From NCBI RefSeq assembly GCF_002250505.1, contig NZ_NJGY01000003.1, positions 149,977 to 213,976 on the forward strand: a stretch of DNA of 64,000 nucleotides. Reading direction: 5' to 3'. Source of the stretch: Janthinobacterium sp. PC23-8. GTDB lineage: Bacteria > Pseudomonadota > Gammaproteobacteria > Burkholderiales > Burkholderiaceae_D. Numbering within the stretch: the stretch's first letter is position 1; every line of letters begins with the position of its first letter. Below, one piece after another: positions 45,521 to 53,790 of this stretch. Under the pieces are notes generated by a model. That model had not been told where the DNA came from, ran no database searches, and saw only the letters and a program-made list of their open reading frames with translations. The translations under genes and the position numbers were made by a program.

Positions 45521-46012
45521 TTACGCGGCTTCTACCTTTTCGATGATGACGTCCGTCGCTGGCACATCGGCGAACATGCCGGCGCGCGTGGTTTTGACCG
45601 CGCGGATGGCGTCGACCACTTCCTTGCCGTCGGTAACTTTACCGAACACGGCGTAGCCCCAGCCGTCCTGGCCTGGATAGTCGAGGAAGCTGTTGTTCTT
45701 GATGTTGATAAAGAACTGGGCCGATGCCGAATGCGGGTCCGAGGTGCGGGCCATGGCCAGGGTATAGGGTTCGTTTTTCAGGCCGTTCTTGGCTTCGTTT
45801 TCGACCATCTTGTCGGCCGGCTTTTGTTTCATGCCTGGCTCGAAGCCGCCGCCCTGGATCATGAAGCCGTCGATCACGCGGTGGAAAATCGTGTTGTTGT
45901 AGTGGCCCGCTTCCATATAGGCCAGGAAGTTGGCAACCGTCTTCGGCGCTTTGTCGGCGTCCAGTTCAGCGGTGATCTTGCCCAGGTTGGTAGTGATGAT
46001 TACGGAGGTCAT
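45521..46012 (-). CDS. ppiB: Cytoplasmic cyclophilin-type peptidyl-prolyl isomerase
   Basis: A 163-residue cyclophilin without signal peptide. The active-site pattern is complete: [20 protein letters not shown] (Phe, His, Arg and Gln of the family), LAMARTSDPHSASAQFFINI, and GWGYAVFGKVTDGKEVVD. The start with AGGA upstream is MTSVIITTNLGKI. It lies downstream of an exported paralogue, from which it is separated by 104 bp with tandem repeats. Confidence 0.95.
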   Translation of the reverse strand: MTSVIITTNLGKITAELDADKAPKTVANFLAYMEAGHYNNTIFHRVIDGFMIQGGGFEPGMKQKPADKMVENEAKNGLKNEPYTLAMARTSDPHSASAQFFINIKNNSFLDYPGQDGWGYAVFGKVTDGKEVVDAIRAVKTTRAGMFADVPATDVIIEKVEAA

Positions 46013-46049
46013 GATGGTCCTTTTGTTTGGGTGAAATATTTGGTGCCCT

Positions 46050-46106
46050 GGCAAGCCGGGGCGGCAAGCCGGAGCGGCAAGCCGGGGCGGCAAGCCGGGG
46101 CGGCAA
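46050..46106. repeat. 13-bp tandem repeat, 4.4 copies
   Basis: Unit GGCAAGCCGGGGC at 46050-46062, 46063-46075 (one base changed), 46076-46088, 46089-46101, then a partial GGCAA. It lies between the stop of the exported cyclophilin and the ppiB start. Confidence 0.9.
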
Positions 46107-46116
46107 AAACGCTATT

Positions 46117-46755
46117 TTACAGTTTTGCGGGCGCTTGTTTGAGCACCGTCGCCGATTCGATCACCACCGGTGTGACGGGCACGTTCTGGTGCGGGCCCTT
46201 GTCGGCCACCGGCACGGCCTTGATTCTGTCGACCACCTCCATGCCACTGACGACCTTGCCGAACACCGTGTAGCCGAAGCCGTCGCGGCCCGGGTAGTCA
46301 AGCGCGCCATTGTTGCCGACGTTGATGAAGAACTGCGAGGTGGCCGAATGCGGGTCGCCCGTGCGCGCCATGGCGATGCTGTAGGTCACGTTCTGCAAGC
46401 CGTTTTGCGCTTCGTTCTGGATCGCCGGCCTGGTCGCTTTCTGCTTCATGGCCTTGTCGAAGCCGCCGCCCTGTATCATGAAGCCGTCGATCACGCGATG
46501 AAAGATGGTGCCCTTGTAGAAGCCGCTGTTAACATACTGTAAAAAGTTCGCCACGCTTTTCGGCGCTTTTTGCTGATCCAGTTCCAGCACGATGTCGCCC
46601 ATACTGGTTTTCAGGGTCACGTGCGGCGCCGGGTCCGGCACCACCGGCGGGGCCGTTGGCGAGGCGGCCACCACCGCGCTGCCCAGGGTCAGGCCGGCCA
46701 ACAGCGTGAAAATGCGGGCCAGGAAAGGCCGGCGCGGGAATTTTGTCTCTTGCAT
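46117..46755 (-). CDS. Exported cyclophilin-type peptidyl-prolyl isomerase
   Basis: A 212-residue cyclophilin with an N-terminal signal peptide ([20 protein letters not shown], cleaved near VVAAS) and a Pro-rich linker, so it is periplasmic. Catalytic segments are [40 protein letters not shown] and [18 protein letters not shown]. It is closely similar to the cytoplasmic PpiB encoded next to it, suggesting a local duplication with gain of a signal peptide. AAGGA precedes the ATG. Confidence 0.93.
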   Translation of the reverse strand: MQETKFPRRPFLARIFTLLAGLTLGSAVVAASPTAPPVVPDPAPHVTLKTSMGDIVLELDQQKAPKSVANFLQYVNSGFYKGTIFHRVIDGFMIQGGGFDKAMKQKATRPAIQNEAQNGLQNVTYSIAMARTGDPHSATSQFFINVGNNGALDYPGRDGFGYTVFGKVVSGMEVVDRIKAVPVADKGPHQNVPVTPVVIESATVLKQAPAKL

Positions 46756-46796
46756 AAATAAGTCCTTGATCGTTATTTTTCTTTAAACTTGCTTGA

Positions 46797-46802
46797 ATTA
46801 TA
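46797..46802 (-). promoter_or_regulatory. -10 element for the exported cyclophilin gene
   Basis: Perfect TATAAT on the minus strand, 41 bp upstream of the ATG. No good -35 is seen at the proper distance. Confidence 0.5.
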
Positions 46803-46870
46803 AAGAAGCCAACTACGTGTGAAACTTCGTGAAAACCTGATTCATATCGGGCCAGTATGGTTTTTATCAA

Positions 46871-46879
46871 TGTTATACT
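46871..46879 (+). promoter_or_regulatory. Extended -10 promoter for cysS
   Basis: TGTTATACT: TG plus TATACT is an extended -10, which can work with the weak -35 present here. It implies a leader of about 150 nt before cysS. Confidence 0.5.
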
Positions 46880-46959
46880 TGCCCGCTAACGCCTGATTTT
46901 AACAAACAAGAACAACAATACAGCGGGTAGTCCAGTCTCGGCGCACACGGCAGTTCAGT

Positions 46960-46985
46960 GGCGCGGCACCAACGGTGTCCGCGCC
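46960..46985 (+). other. Hairpin in the cysS leader
   Basis: GGCGCGG-CACC (46960-46970) pairs with GGTG-T-CCGCGCC (46974-46985) with one bulged base; six T follow 9 nt later (46995-47000). It may be an attenuator-like structure, but the gap before the T-run makes simple termination doubtful. Confidence 0.35.
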
Positions 46986-47033
46986 TGTCTGTCGTTTTTT
47001 CCGGGCTGGCAGCCGCTCCAACAGTAAAGTACG

Positions 47034-48431
47034 ATGAGCAATCTAAAGATTTACAATACCCTGGCGCGTGAAAAGCAGGTCTTTGTGCCGATGGAAACGG
47101 GCAAGGTGCGCATGTATGTGTGCGGCATGACCATCTACGATTACTGCCATATCGGCCATGCGCGCATGATGATGGCCTTCGACGTGATCTACCGCTGGCT
47201 CAAGGCGTCCGGCCTGGACGTTACCTATGTGCGCAATATTACCGACATCGACGACAAGATCATCCGCCGCGCGGTGGAAAACGGCGAGACCATCTCGCAG
47301 CTGACCACGCGTTTCACGCAGTACATGGACGAGGACACGGCCGCGCTGGGCATCCTGACGCCCGACCATGTGCCGCGCGCCACCGAGTACGTGCCGCACA
47401 TGCTGCGCCTGATCGAGCGCCTGGAAACGAACAAGCTGGCCTACCAGGGCGAGGACGGTGACGTCAATTACGCCGTGCGCAACTTCCCCGGCTACGGCAA
47501 ATTGTCGGGCAAGTCGCTCGACGACCTGCGCGCCGGCGAGCGCGTCGATGTGAACACGGGCAAGCGCGATCCGCTCGACTTCGTGCTGTGGAAGTCGTCC
47601 AAGGAATCGGAACCCGAAGAAGTCAAATGGGACTCGAAATGGGGCCGTGGCCGCCCGGGCTGGCATATCGAGTGCTCGGCCATGGCCTGCGCCTTGCTGG
47701 GCGAACAGTTCGACATCCATGGCGGCGGCGCCGACCTGCAATTCCCGCACCATGAAAACGAGATCGCCCAGTCCGAAGGCGCGTTTGGCCATACCAGCGT
47801 CAACTACTGGATCCATAACGGCTTCGTGCGCCTGGACAATGAAAAAATGTCCAAGTCGCTCGGTAACTTCTTTACCATCCGCGAAGTGCTGCAAAAGTTC
47901 GACGCCGAAGTGATCCGCTTCTTTATCCTGCGCGCCCATTACCGCAGCCCGCTCAATTATTCCGACGTGCACCTGGACGACGCGCGCCTGGCCCTGACGC
48001 GCCTGTACACGGCGCTGGCTGGCGTCAGCGTGGAAGAGGGCGATATCGACTGGAATGAAGCCCATGCCGTGCGTTTCAGTGAGGCCATGGACGACGACTT
48101 CAACACGCCGCTGGCAGTGGCCGCGCTGTTCGACCTGGCCACGGAAGTAAACAAGAGCAAGTCGCCGGCGCTGGCGCGTCAATTGCAGGGCCTGGCCGGC
48201 GTATTGGGGCTGCTCGAACGCACGCCACAGCAATTCCTGCAGGCGACCGTCGGCGCGGCAGCCGGCGGCGGCGACGAGGCCGCCACCATCGAGCAAGCGA
48301 TTGCCGCGCGCAGCGCCGCGAAAAAGGCGCGCGACTTTGCCCAATCCGACAAGATCCGCGCCGAGCTGCTCGAAGCGGGCATCATCCTGGAAGACAAGCC
48401 TGACGGTTCGACCAACTGGCGCCGCGCATGA
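47034..48431 (+). CDS. cysS: Cysteine--tRNA ligase
   Basis: Charges tRNA-Cys with cysteine. It has 465 residues, the usual length. The class I signatures are [20 protein letters not shown] (HIGH) and [18 protein letters not shown] (KMSKS). Zinc-binding residues are visible as Cys28 ([11 protein letters not shown]), Cys in WHIECSAMA, and His in [12 protein letters not shown]. The stop overlaps the start of the glycosylase gene (ATGA). Confidence 0.98.
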   Translation: MSNLKIYNTLAREKQVFVPMETGKVRMYVCGMTIYDYCHIGHARMMMAFDVIYRWLKASGLDVTYVRNITDIDDKIIRRAVENGETISQLTTRFTQYMDEDTAALGILTPDHVPRATEYVPHMLRLIERLETNKLAYQGEDGDVNYAVRNFPGYGKLSGKSLDDLRAGERVDVNTGKRDPLDFVLWKSSKESEPEEVKWDSKWGRGRPGWHIECSAMACALLGEQFDIHGGGADLQFPHHENEIAQSEGAFGHTSVNYWIHNGFVRLDNEKMSKSLGNFFTIREVLQKFDAEVIRFFILRAHYRSPLNYSDVHLDDARLALTRLYTALAGVSVEEGDIDWNEAHAVRFSEAMDDDFNTPLAVAALFDLATEVNKSKSPALARQLQGLAGVLGLLERTPQQFLQATVGAAAGGGDEAATIEQAIAARSAAKKARDFAQSDKIRAELLEAGIILEDKPDGSTNWRRA

Positions 48432-49132
48432 TGTCAAACACCAGGGAAAACGGGGAAGTACCCGGCACGGCGGCCGTGGCGCAAGTCATTCAGGTGCCGT
48501 CCTACTGGGAACAGGCGAAGATCGAGCTGATGAAGCGCGACCGCATCATGAAAAAGCTGATCCCGCAATTTGGTGACCTGCACCTGGTTGGCCATAGCGA
48601 CCCGTTTACCACCCTGGCCCGCTCGCTGGTGGGCCAGCAGATCACGCCCAAGGCCGCCGACATGGCCTGGAAAAAGCTGTTGCTGGTTTGCCCGAAATGC
48701 ACGCCGTCGCAAGTGCTCAAGGCCGGCGCCGAGCAATTGTCGGGCTGTGGCTTGTCCAAGCGCAAGACCGAATACCTGCTCGATCTGGCCGACCACTTCA
48801 AGGCCAAGCGCGTGCACGCCAACCAGTGGGGCGAAATGGATGACGAAGCCGTCATCGCCGAACTGGTGCAAATCCGCGGCATCGGCCGCTGGACGGCCGA
48901 AATGTTCCTGATTTTTAATCTGTTGCGCCCGAATGTGCTGCCGCTCGACGACCCCGGCTTGATCCAGGGCATCAGCGTCAATTATTTTTCCGGCGAACCG
49001 GTTTCGCGCAGCGATGCGCGCGAAGTATCGGCCAATTGGGAGCCGTGGCGCACCGTGGCCACCTGGTATTTATGGCGCAGCCTCGATCCCGCAGCGGCCG
49101 CTGGCGCAAGCGATGGAAAGCCCCGCGCCTGA
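48428..49132 (+). CDS. AlkA-type DNA-3-methyladenine glycosylase
   Basis: A 234-residue HhH-GPD base-excision glycosylase that removes alkylated bases from DNA. The helix-hairpin-helix is [19 protein letters not shown] and the catalytic Asp lies in [13 protein letters not shown]. Also typical is [20 protein letters not shown]. Cys-rich VCPKCTPSQ is unusual but is not an Fe-S arrangement of the MutY/Nth type. ATG overlaps the cysS stop, so it is coupled to cysS. Confidence 0.92.
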   Translation: MMSNTRENGEVPGTAAVAQVIQVPSYWEQAKIELMKRDRIMKKLIPQFGDLHLVGHSDPFTTLARSLVGQQITPKAADMAWKKLLLVCPKCTPSQVLKAGAEQLSGCGLSKRKTEYLLDLADHFKAKRVHANQWGEMDDEAVIAELVQIRGIGRWTAEMFLIFNLLRPNVLPLDDPGLIQGISVNYFSGEPVSRSDAREVSANWEPWRTVATWYLWRSLDPAAAAGASDGKPRA

Positions 49133-49206
49133 AGCCGGTACGGTAAAATAAGCATCAATAACGCCGCGCGCCCTGGCGACGCGGCTGGTAAAACCCTGGA
49201 GGTACA

Positions 49207-50181
49207 ATGACTAAAACGACTTTCCTCAATTTTGAACAGCCGATCGCGGAACTCGATTCCAAGATCGAAGAGTTGCGCTTCGTGCAAGACGATTCGGCCG
49301 TCGACATCTCTGAAGAGATCGATCGCCTGGCCAAGAAGAGCCAGCAACTGACCAAGGATATCTACGCCAAGCTCACGCCCTGGCAAGTGGCGCAGATCGC
49401 GCGCCACCCGCAGCGTCCCTACACCATGGATTATGTGAACGAAATCTTTACCGATTTCCACGAACTGCATGGCGACCGCAGCTATGCCGACGACCTCTCG
49501 GTGGTCGGCGGCCTGGCCCGCTTCAACGGCCAGCCCTGCATGGTCATCGGCCACCAGAAGGGCCGCGACACCAAGGAGCGCGCCATGCGCAACTTCGGCA
49601 TGCCCAAGCCCGAAGGCTACCGCAAGGCCATGCGCCTGATGAAAGTGGCCGAAAAATTCAACCTGCCGATCTTTACCTTTGTCGATACGCCCGGCGCCTT
49701 CCCCGGCATCGACGCCGAAGAGCGCGGCCAGTCCGAAGCGATCGGCCACAACCTGTACGTGATGGCCGAACTGAAAGTGCCGCTGATCGCCACCATTATC
49801 GGTGAAGGCGGTTCCGGCGGCGCGCTGGCCATTGCCGTCGGCGACGCCGTCCTGATGCTGCAATACTCGACCTACGCCGTGATCTCGCCCGAAGGCTGCG
49901 CTTCCATCCTGTGGAAGAGCGCCGAGCGCGCCGCCGACGCGGCCGAAGCGCTGGGCCTGACGGCGCACCGCCTGAAAGCCATGGGCCTGATCGACAAGAT
50001 CATCAACGAACCGCTGGGCGGCGCCCACCGTGATCCGAAACAGATGGCCACCTTGCTCAAACGCGCGCTGGCCGACACCCTGCGCCAGTTCCACGGCATG
50101 AAAACCAAGGACCTGCTGGCTGCGCGCCATGAAAAGCTGCTCAGCTATGGCAAGTTCAAGGAAACCACGCCGAGCGAGTAA
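49207..50181 (+). CDS. accA: Acetyl-CoA carboxylase carboxyltransferase subunit alpha
   Basis: Carries out, with AccD, transfer of the carboxyl group from biotin to acetyl-CoA for fatty acid synthesis. It has 324 residues and is full length: [20 protein letters not shown] at the start, [40 protein letters not shown], then [24 protein letters not shown] catalytic strands. GGAGG lies before the ATG. Order alkA-accA-tilS-lysC is common in related bacteria. Confidence 0.98.
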   Translation: MTKTTFLNFEQPIAELDSKIEELRFVQDDSAVDISEEIDRLAKKSQQLTKDIYAKLTPWQVAQIARHPQRPYTMDYVNEIFTDFHELHGDRSYADDLSVVGGLARFNGQPCMVIGHQKGRDTKERAMRNFGMPKPEGYRKAMRLMKVAEKFNLPIFTFVDTPGAFPGIDAEERGQSEAIGHNLYVMAELKVPLIATIIGEGGSGGALAIAVGDAVLMLQYSTYAVISPEGCASILWKSAERAADAAEALGLTAHRLKAMGLIDKIINEPLGGAHRDPKQMATLLKRALADTLRQFHGMKTKDLLAARHEKLLSYGKFKETTPSE

Positions 50182-50201
50182 GCCGAAAAATAGAAAACAC
50201 C

Positions 50202-50247
50202 AGGGACAGGCAGGTAGTCGAAGATGTTCGGCTACCTGCCTGTCCCT
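50202..50247. repeat. Near-perfect 21-bp stem-loop between accA and tilS
   Basis: AGGGACAGGCAGGTAG (50202-50217) and CTACCTGCCTGTCCCT (50232-50247) are exactly complementary. Inside, T-G and CGAA/TTCG pair as well, leaving a GATG tetraloop. No T-run follows, so it is not a standard terminator; it may be a mobile-type palindrome or processing site. Confidence 0.85.
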
Positions 50248-50268
50248 CTTTGCATTCCCGGAAGTCCT

Positions 50269-51687
50269 ATGAAAAAGCCACAAACCGCCGGCGTCGCCGA
50301 CATCTTTGCCCGCGCCTTGCAAGACTGCGCGCCGCAGCCCGGCGACACCATCGGCATCGCCCTGAGCGGCGGCCTCGACTCCTCGGCCCTGCTGCACCTG
50401 GCCCAAGCCTGGTCGCAAGAGCAGGGCGTGTCGCTGCGCGCCTTCCACGTGCACCATGGCCTCAGCCCCAACGCCGACGCCTGGCTGGCGCACTGCGAGG
50501 CACTGTGCGCCAGCCTTGGCGTGCCGTTCGAGGCCAGCCGCGTCAGCATCGAAGTCAATCCGAAGACGGGGACGGAGGAAGCCGCCCGCAAGCGCCGCTA
50601 TGGCGCCCTGGGCGCCTTGTGCGCGCAACACGGCGTGCGCCTGCTGCTGACCGCCCACCACCAGGACGACCAGGCCGAAACCGTGCTGCTGCAACTGTTG
50701 CGCGGCTCGGGCACGGCCGGTTTGTCGGGCATGGACGGCGCCAACAGCGCGCCCGAGCTGCTGGCCAATCCGGATCTCGTGATGGCGCGCCCGCTGCTGC
50801 CGGTGTCGCGCAAGCAACTGGAAGCGTATGTGGCAAAGCATGCGATCGCGCATATCCACGACGAATCGAACGACGACGCGCGCTTTGCACGTAATGCTTT
50901 GCGGCACCAGGTGATGCCGGTGCTGGCGCAGGCCTTTCCGGGCTTTCAGGAACGCTTTGCGCGCAGCGCCCGGCATGCGCAGTCGGCGCAGCGTTTGCTG
51001 ACGGAACTGGCGACGCAGGACCTGGCGCACTGCCTCGACGGCGATTGCCTCGAGCTGGCCAAATTGCGCGAATTGAGCACCGACCGCTGCTACAACCTGC
51101 TGCGTCACTGGTTCGGCACGCGCAACTTGCGCATGCCCTCGACGGCCTGGCTGGCGCAAATGCTGGCGCAACTATTGGAAGCGCGGCCCGATGCGCAGTT
51201 GCTGGTGACACATCCCGAATGCCATGTGCGGCGCCACCGCGACCGGCTCTACCTGACGCCGAAACTCGCTGACCTGGCCGGCATGCGCGAGCGTGATGAC
51301 GCGAATATCCCGGGGCTGGAAAAGGCCGGCCAGCAGTTTCACTGGCAGGGGCAGGCCAGCATCGCGTTTCCCGCGTATGGCGGCGTGCTGCATTTCGACC
51401 CTGTGGCAGAAGGGGAGCAGGGTGTCGACACGGCCTGGCTGCAAGCGCAAACCCTGACCATCGATTTCCGCCAGGGCGGCGAGCGATTGAAGCTGGCTTT
51501 GAACCGGCCTACCAAAAGCCTGAAGTACCATTACCAGGCGGTGGACGTGCCGGCCTGGGAGCGCGAGCGCCTGCCGCTTGTCAGTGCGGCGCAACAATTG
51601 CTGTATGCGGCCGGCATTGGCCTGGACTGCCATTGCCTCGGTTTGCCGGACCAGCCGCGCGTGAACCTGCGCTGGGTCGCGCGCTGA
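50269..51687 (+). CDS. tilS: tRNA(Ile)-lysidine synthetase
   Basis: Converts C34 of tRNA-Ile(CAU) to lysidine so that it reads AUA. It has 472 residues. The PP-loop is GIALSGGLDSSALLHLAQAW; the next blocks are FHVHHGLSPNADAWLAHCEA and LLLTAHHQDDQAETVLLQLL, then RGSGTAGLSGM and RPLLPVSRKQLEAY. The C-terminal domain holds LTIDFRQGGERLKLALNRPT and the KSLKYHYQ region. A longer frame to 50224 is rejected because it runs through the stem-loop. Confidence 0.96.
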   Translation: MKKPQTAGVADIFARALQDCAPQPGDTIGIALSGGLDSSALLHLAQAWSQEQGVSLRAFHVHHGLSPNADAWLAHCEALCASLGVPFEASRVSIEVNPKTGTEEAARKRRYGALGALCAQHGVRLLLTAHHQDDQAETVLLQLLRGSGTAGLSGMDGANSAPELLANPDLVMARPLLPVSRKQLEAYVAKHAIAHIHDESNDDARFARNALRHQVMPVLAQAFPGFQERFARSARHAQSAQRLLTELATQDLAHCLDGDCLELAKLRELSTDRCYNLLRHWFGTRNLRMPSTAWLAQMLAQLLEARPDAQLLVTHPECHVRRHRDRLYLTPKLADLAGMRERDDANIPGLEKAGQQFHWQGQASIAFPAYGGVLHFDPVAEGEQGVDTAWLQAQTLTIDFRQGGERLKLALNRPTKSLKYHYQAVDVPAWERERLPLVSAAQQLLYAAGIGLDCHCLGLPDQPRVNLRWVAR

Positions 51688-51779
51688 GCGGCTGGCCATG
51701 CGGTGCGCGCGGGCCTGCGCACTGCATGAATCGGTTATTTCCATATGCGCATTCGGTATGAGCTAATGCGCTTTATCGC

Positions 51780-51808
51780 TTGTTATTTTGCATTGCGGCA
51801 TGTAGAGT
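51780..51808 (+). promoter_or_regulatory. Promoter of lysC
   Basis: TTGTTA (51780-51785), 17-bp spacer, TAGAGT (51803-51808), 43 bp before the lysC ATG. Just upstream GCGCATT/AATGCGC (51747-51771) may be the tilS terminator. Confidence 0.5.
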
Positions 51809-51851
51809 AAAGCCCTCTTTTTTATTCTTCTTGAGCGGAAACTTCACTCTT

Positions 51852-53099
51852 ATGGCTTTAATCGTCCACAAATATGGCGGTACGTCGATGGGCTCGACTG
51901 ACCGTATCAAGAATGTCGCCAGGCGCGTTGCCAAGTGGCACGACGCAGGGCATCAAATCGTGGTGGTGCCATCGGCCATGTCGGGCGAGACCAACCGCCT
52001 GATTGGACTGGCCAGGGAAATCATGGATCAACCCGATCCGCGTGAACTTGACATGATCGCCTCGACAGGCGAACAAGTGTCCGTCGGCCTATTGTCGATG
52101 GCACTGCTGGCGATCGGCAAACAAGCCGTATCCTATGCCGGCTGGCAAGTCGCGATCAAAACCGATTCCGCCTTTACCAAAGCGCGCATCCAGTCGATCG
52201 ATGACGAAAAAGTCAAACGCGACCTCGATGCCGGCAAGATTGTCATCATTACCGGTTTCCAGGGCGTCGACGAAAACGACAATATAGCGACCCTGGGCCG
52301 CGGCGGTTCCGACACCTCGGCCGTGGCAATCGCCGCCGCCATGAAGGCTCAGGAATGCCTGATCTTTACCGACGTGGACGGCGTCTACACGACCGATCCG
52401 CGCGTGGTCTCCGAGGCACGCCGCCTCAAGACCATCACCTTTGAAGAAATGCTGGAACTGGCTTCGCTGGGCTCCAAAGTGCTGCAAACGCGTTCGGTGG
52501 AGTTCGCCGGCAATTACCGCGTCCCGACGCGCGTCTTGTCGTCGCTGACCGACCCGATGCTGCCTTTGGAAATAGAAGCCAATTCAGGCACCCTGATTTC
52601 GTTTGAGGAAGACACCAACATGGAACAAGCAGTTATCTCCGGCATCGCCTTCAACCGCGACGAAGCCAAAATCACCGTGCTCGGCGTGCCTGATCGCCCA
52701 GGCGTGGCCTACCATATCCTGGGGCCGGTGGCCGACGCCAATATCGAAGTCGACATGATCATACAGAATCAGTCGGTCGATGGTAAAACGGATTTCACCT
52801 TCACCGTCTCGCGCGGCGAATACGCGCGCGCCCTGGCCGTGCTGGAATCGCACCGCGAACAACTGGGCGCGGCCAGCATCACCGGCGACGCCAAGGTGTC
52901 GAAACTGTCGGTGGTCGGCGTGGGCATGCGCAGCCACGTCGGCGTGGCCTCGCAAATGTTCCGCACCCTGTCGGAAGAGGGCATCAACATCATGATGATC
53001 TCGACCTCGGAAATCAAGATCTCGGTCCTGATCGACGAAAAGTACATGGAACTGGCCGTGCGCGCCCTGCACAAGGCGTTCGAGCTGGAAAAAGCCTGA
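51852..53099 (+). CDS. lysC: Aspartate kinase
   Basis: Phosphorylates L-aspartate, the entry step to lysine, threonine and methionine. It has 415 residues: kinase domain (LIVHKYGGTSMGSTDRIKNV; IATLGRGGSDTSAVAIAAAM; ECLIFTDVDGVYTTDPRVV) and two C-terminal ACT domains (AKITVLGVPDRPGVAYHILG; KLSVVGVGMRSHVGVASQMF). Met257 (ATG 52620) is preceded by GAGGA at 52605-52609 and begins MEQAVISGIAF, so a separate small subunit consisting of the ACT domains may be made from inside the gene, as known for Bacillus and Corynebacterium aspartokinases. Feedback inhibition by lysine and threonine is likely. Confidence 0.97.
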   Translation: MALIVHKYGGTSMGSTDRIKNVARRVAKWHDAGHQIVVVPSAMSGETNRLIGLAREIMDQPDPRELDMIASTGEQVSVGLLSMALLAIGKQAVSYAGWQVAIKTDSAFTKARIQSIDDEKVKRDLDAGKIVIITGFQGVDENDNIATLGRGGSDTSAVAIAAAMKAQECLIFTDVDGVYTTDPRVVSEARRLKTITFEEMLELASLGSKVLQTRSVEFAGNYRVPTRVLSSLTDPMLPLEIEANSGTLISFEEDTNMEQAVISGIAFNRDEAKITVLGVPDRPGVAYHILGPVADANIEVDMIIQNQSVDGKTDFTFTVSRGEYARALAVLESHREQLGAASITGDAKVSKLSVVGVGMRSHVGVASQMFRTLSEEGINIMMISTSEIKISVLIDEKYMELAVRALHKAFELEKA

Positions 53100-53209
53100 A
53101 CCAGTAAAAATATCGCCGTACGCCCTTGACCAAAGGGGGTGCAATCGATATTATGACGTTCGTCGCTGCAGCGCAGTCAGCTGGAACGACATAGTTGAGT
53201 AATCAGCTA

Positions 53210-53302
53210 GGAGACGTGGCCGAGTGGCCGAAGGCACATCCCTGCTAAGGATGCATACGGCTTATACCTGTATCGTGGGTTCGAATCCCACCGTCTCCGC
53301 CA
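53210..53302 (+). tRNA. tRNA-Ser (GCT)
   Basis: Acceptor GGAGACG/CGTCTCC with discriminator G and encoded CCA; anticodon loop CTGCTAA (anticodon GCT); long variable arm; T-loop TTCGAAT. It is followed at once by a terminator. Confidence 0.97.
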
Positions 53303-53790
53303 GAATAAACAAAAAAGCCTCCCCTGCGGGAGGCTTTTTTGTTTGTGACGGACGGAGACGGTGGGATTCGAAGACGAAGCGCCCTGAAGGGCGCGCAGGC
53401 TCTCCGAATCGCCCATCTGCTGCCGCTGCGCGGCAGCCCCGCGCGCCGTGGGCGCGCGTCCGTGGTTCCAATCAGGTTTTTGGCTGAGTCGCTTCTGCAG
53501 CGCCCTTGGCATCAGTCCGTGTCCGAATGCCGGACCTGACCCTCGCCCCCTGCGGGAGGCTTTTTTGTTTGTGGCGGACGGAGACGGTGCGCCAAGGCGG
53601 CAGGTTCGAAGACAGCGCGCCCTTGGGGGCTGCGCAGGCTCTCCGAATCGCCCATCTGCCGCGCTCCGCTCCGCGCTGCGCGGTTGGCCGCGCAGCGCGC
53701 CAGCGCCGTCCCGTCATCTCAAGCTCTGGCAGCGAGCCCACATCCGCGCCGGCGACCACACACCGGAACCCGACCCAAAAGGCGTCAGCA
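53303..53790. repeat. Gene-free stretch with direct repeats and an inverted tRNA-Ser fragment
   Basis: Two direct-repeat pairs lie here: 53322-53363 with 53548-53589 (tRNA terminator plus flank, one mismatch) and 53393-53420 with 53632-53659 (28 bp identical). Positions 53353-53372 are an exact 20-bp inverted copy of the tRNA-Ser 3' end at 53280-53299, and the second unit carries a worn version. Several GC-rich palindromes fill the rest. No protein gene is supported. Confidence 0.75.
53316..53340 (+). terminator. Terminator of tRNA-Ser
   Basis: AGCCTCCC (53316-53323), CTGC loop, GGGAGGCT (53328-53335), then T-run. A second copy of the right arm and T-run lies at 53554-53566. Confidence 0.92.

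Noticed and set aside
46050..46106. CRISPR array
   Set aside because: Units of 13 bp are directly adjacent with no spacers, and no cas genes are near.
51688..51851. Lysine riboswitch before lysC
   Set aside because: The 164-bp leader is too short and lacks the conserved lysine-aptamer stems; only a simple hairpin and a promoter are visible.
53207..53512. Minus-strand frame of 101 codons across tRNA-Ser and its terminator
   Set aside because: It is the translation of a tRNA gene and its terminator, a common false prediction.
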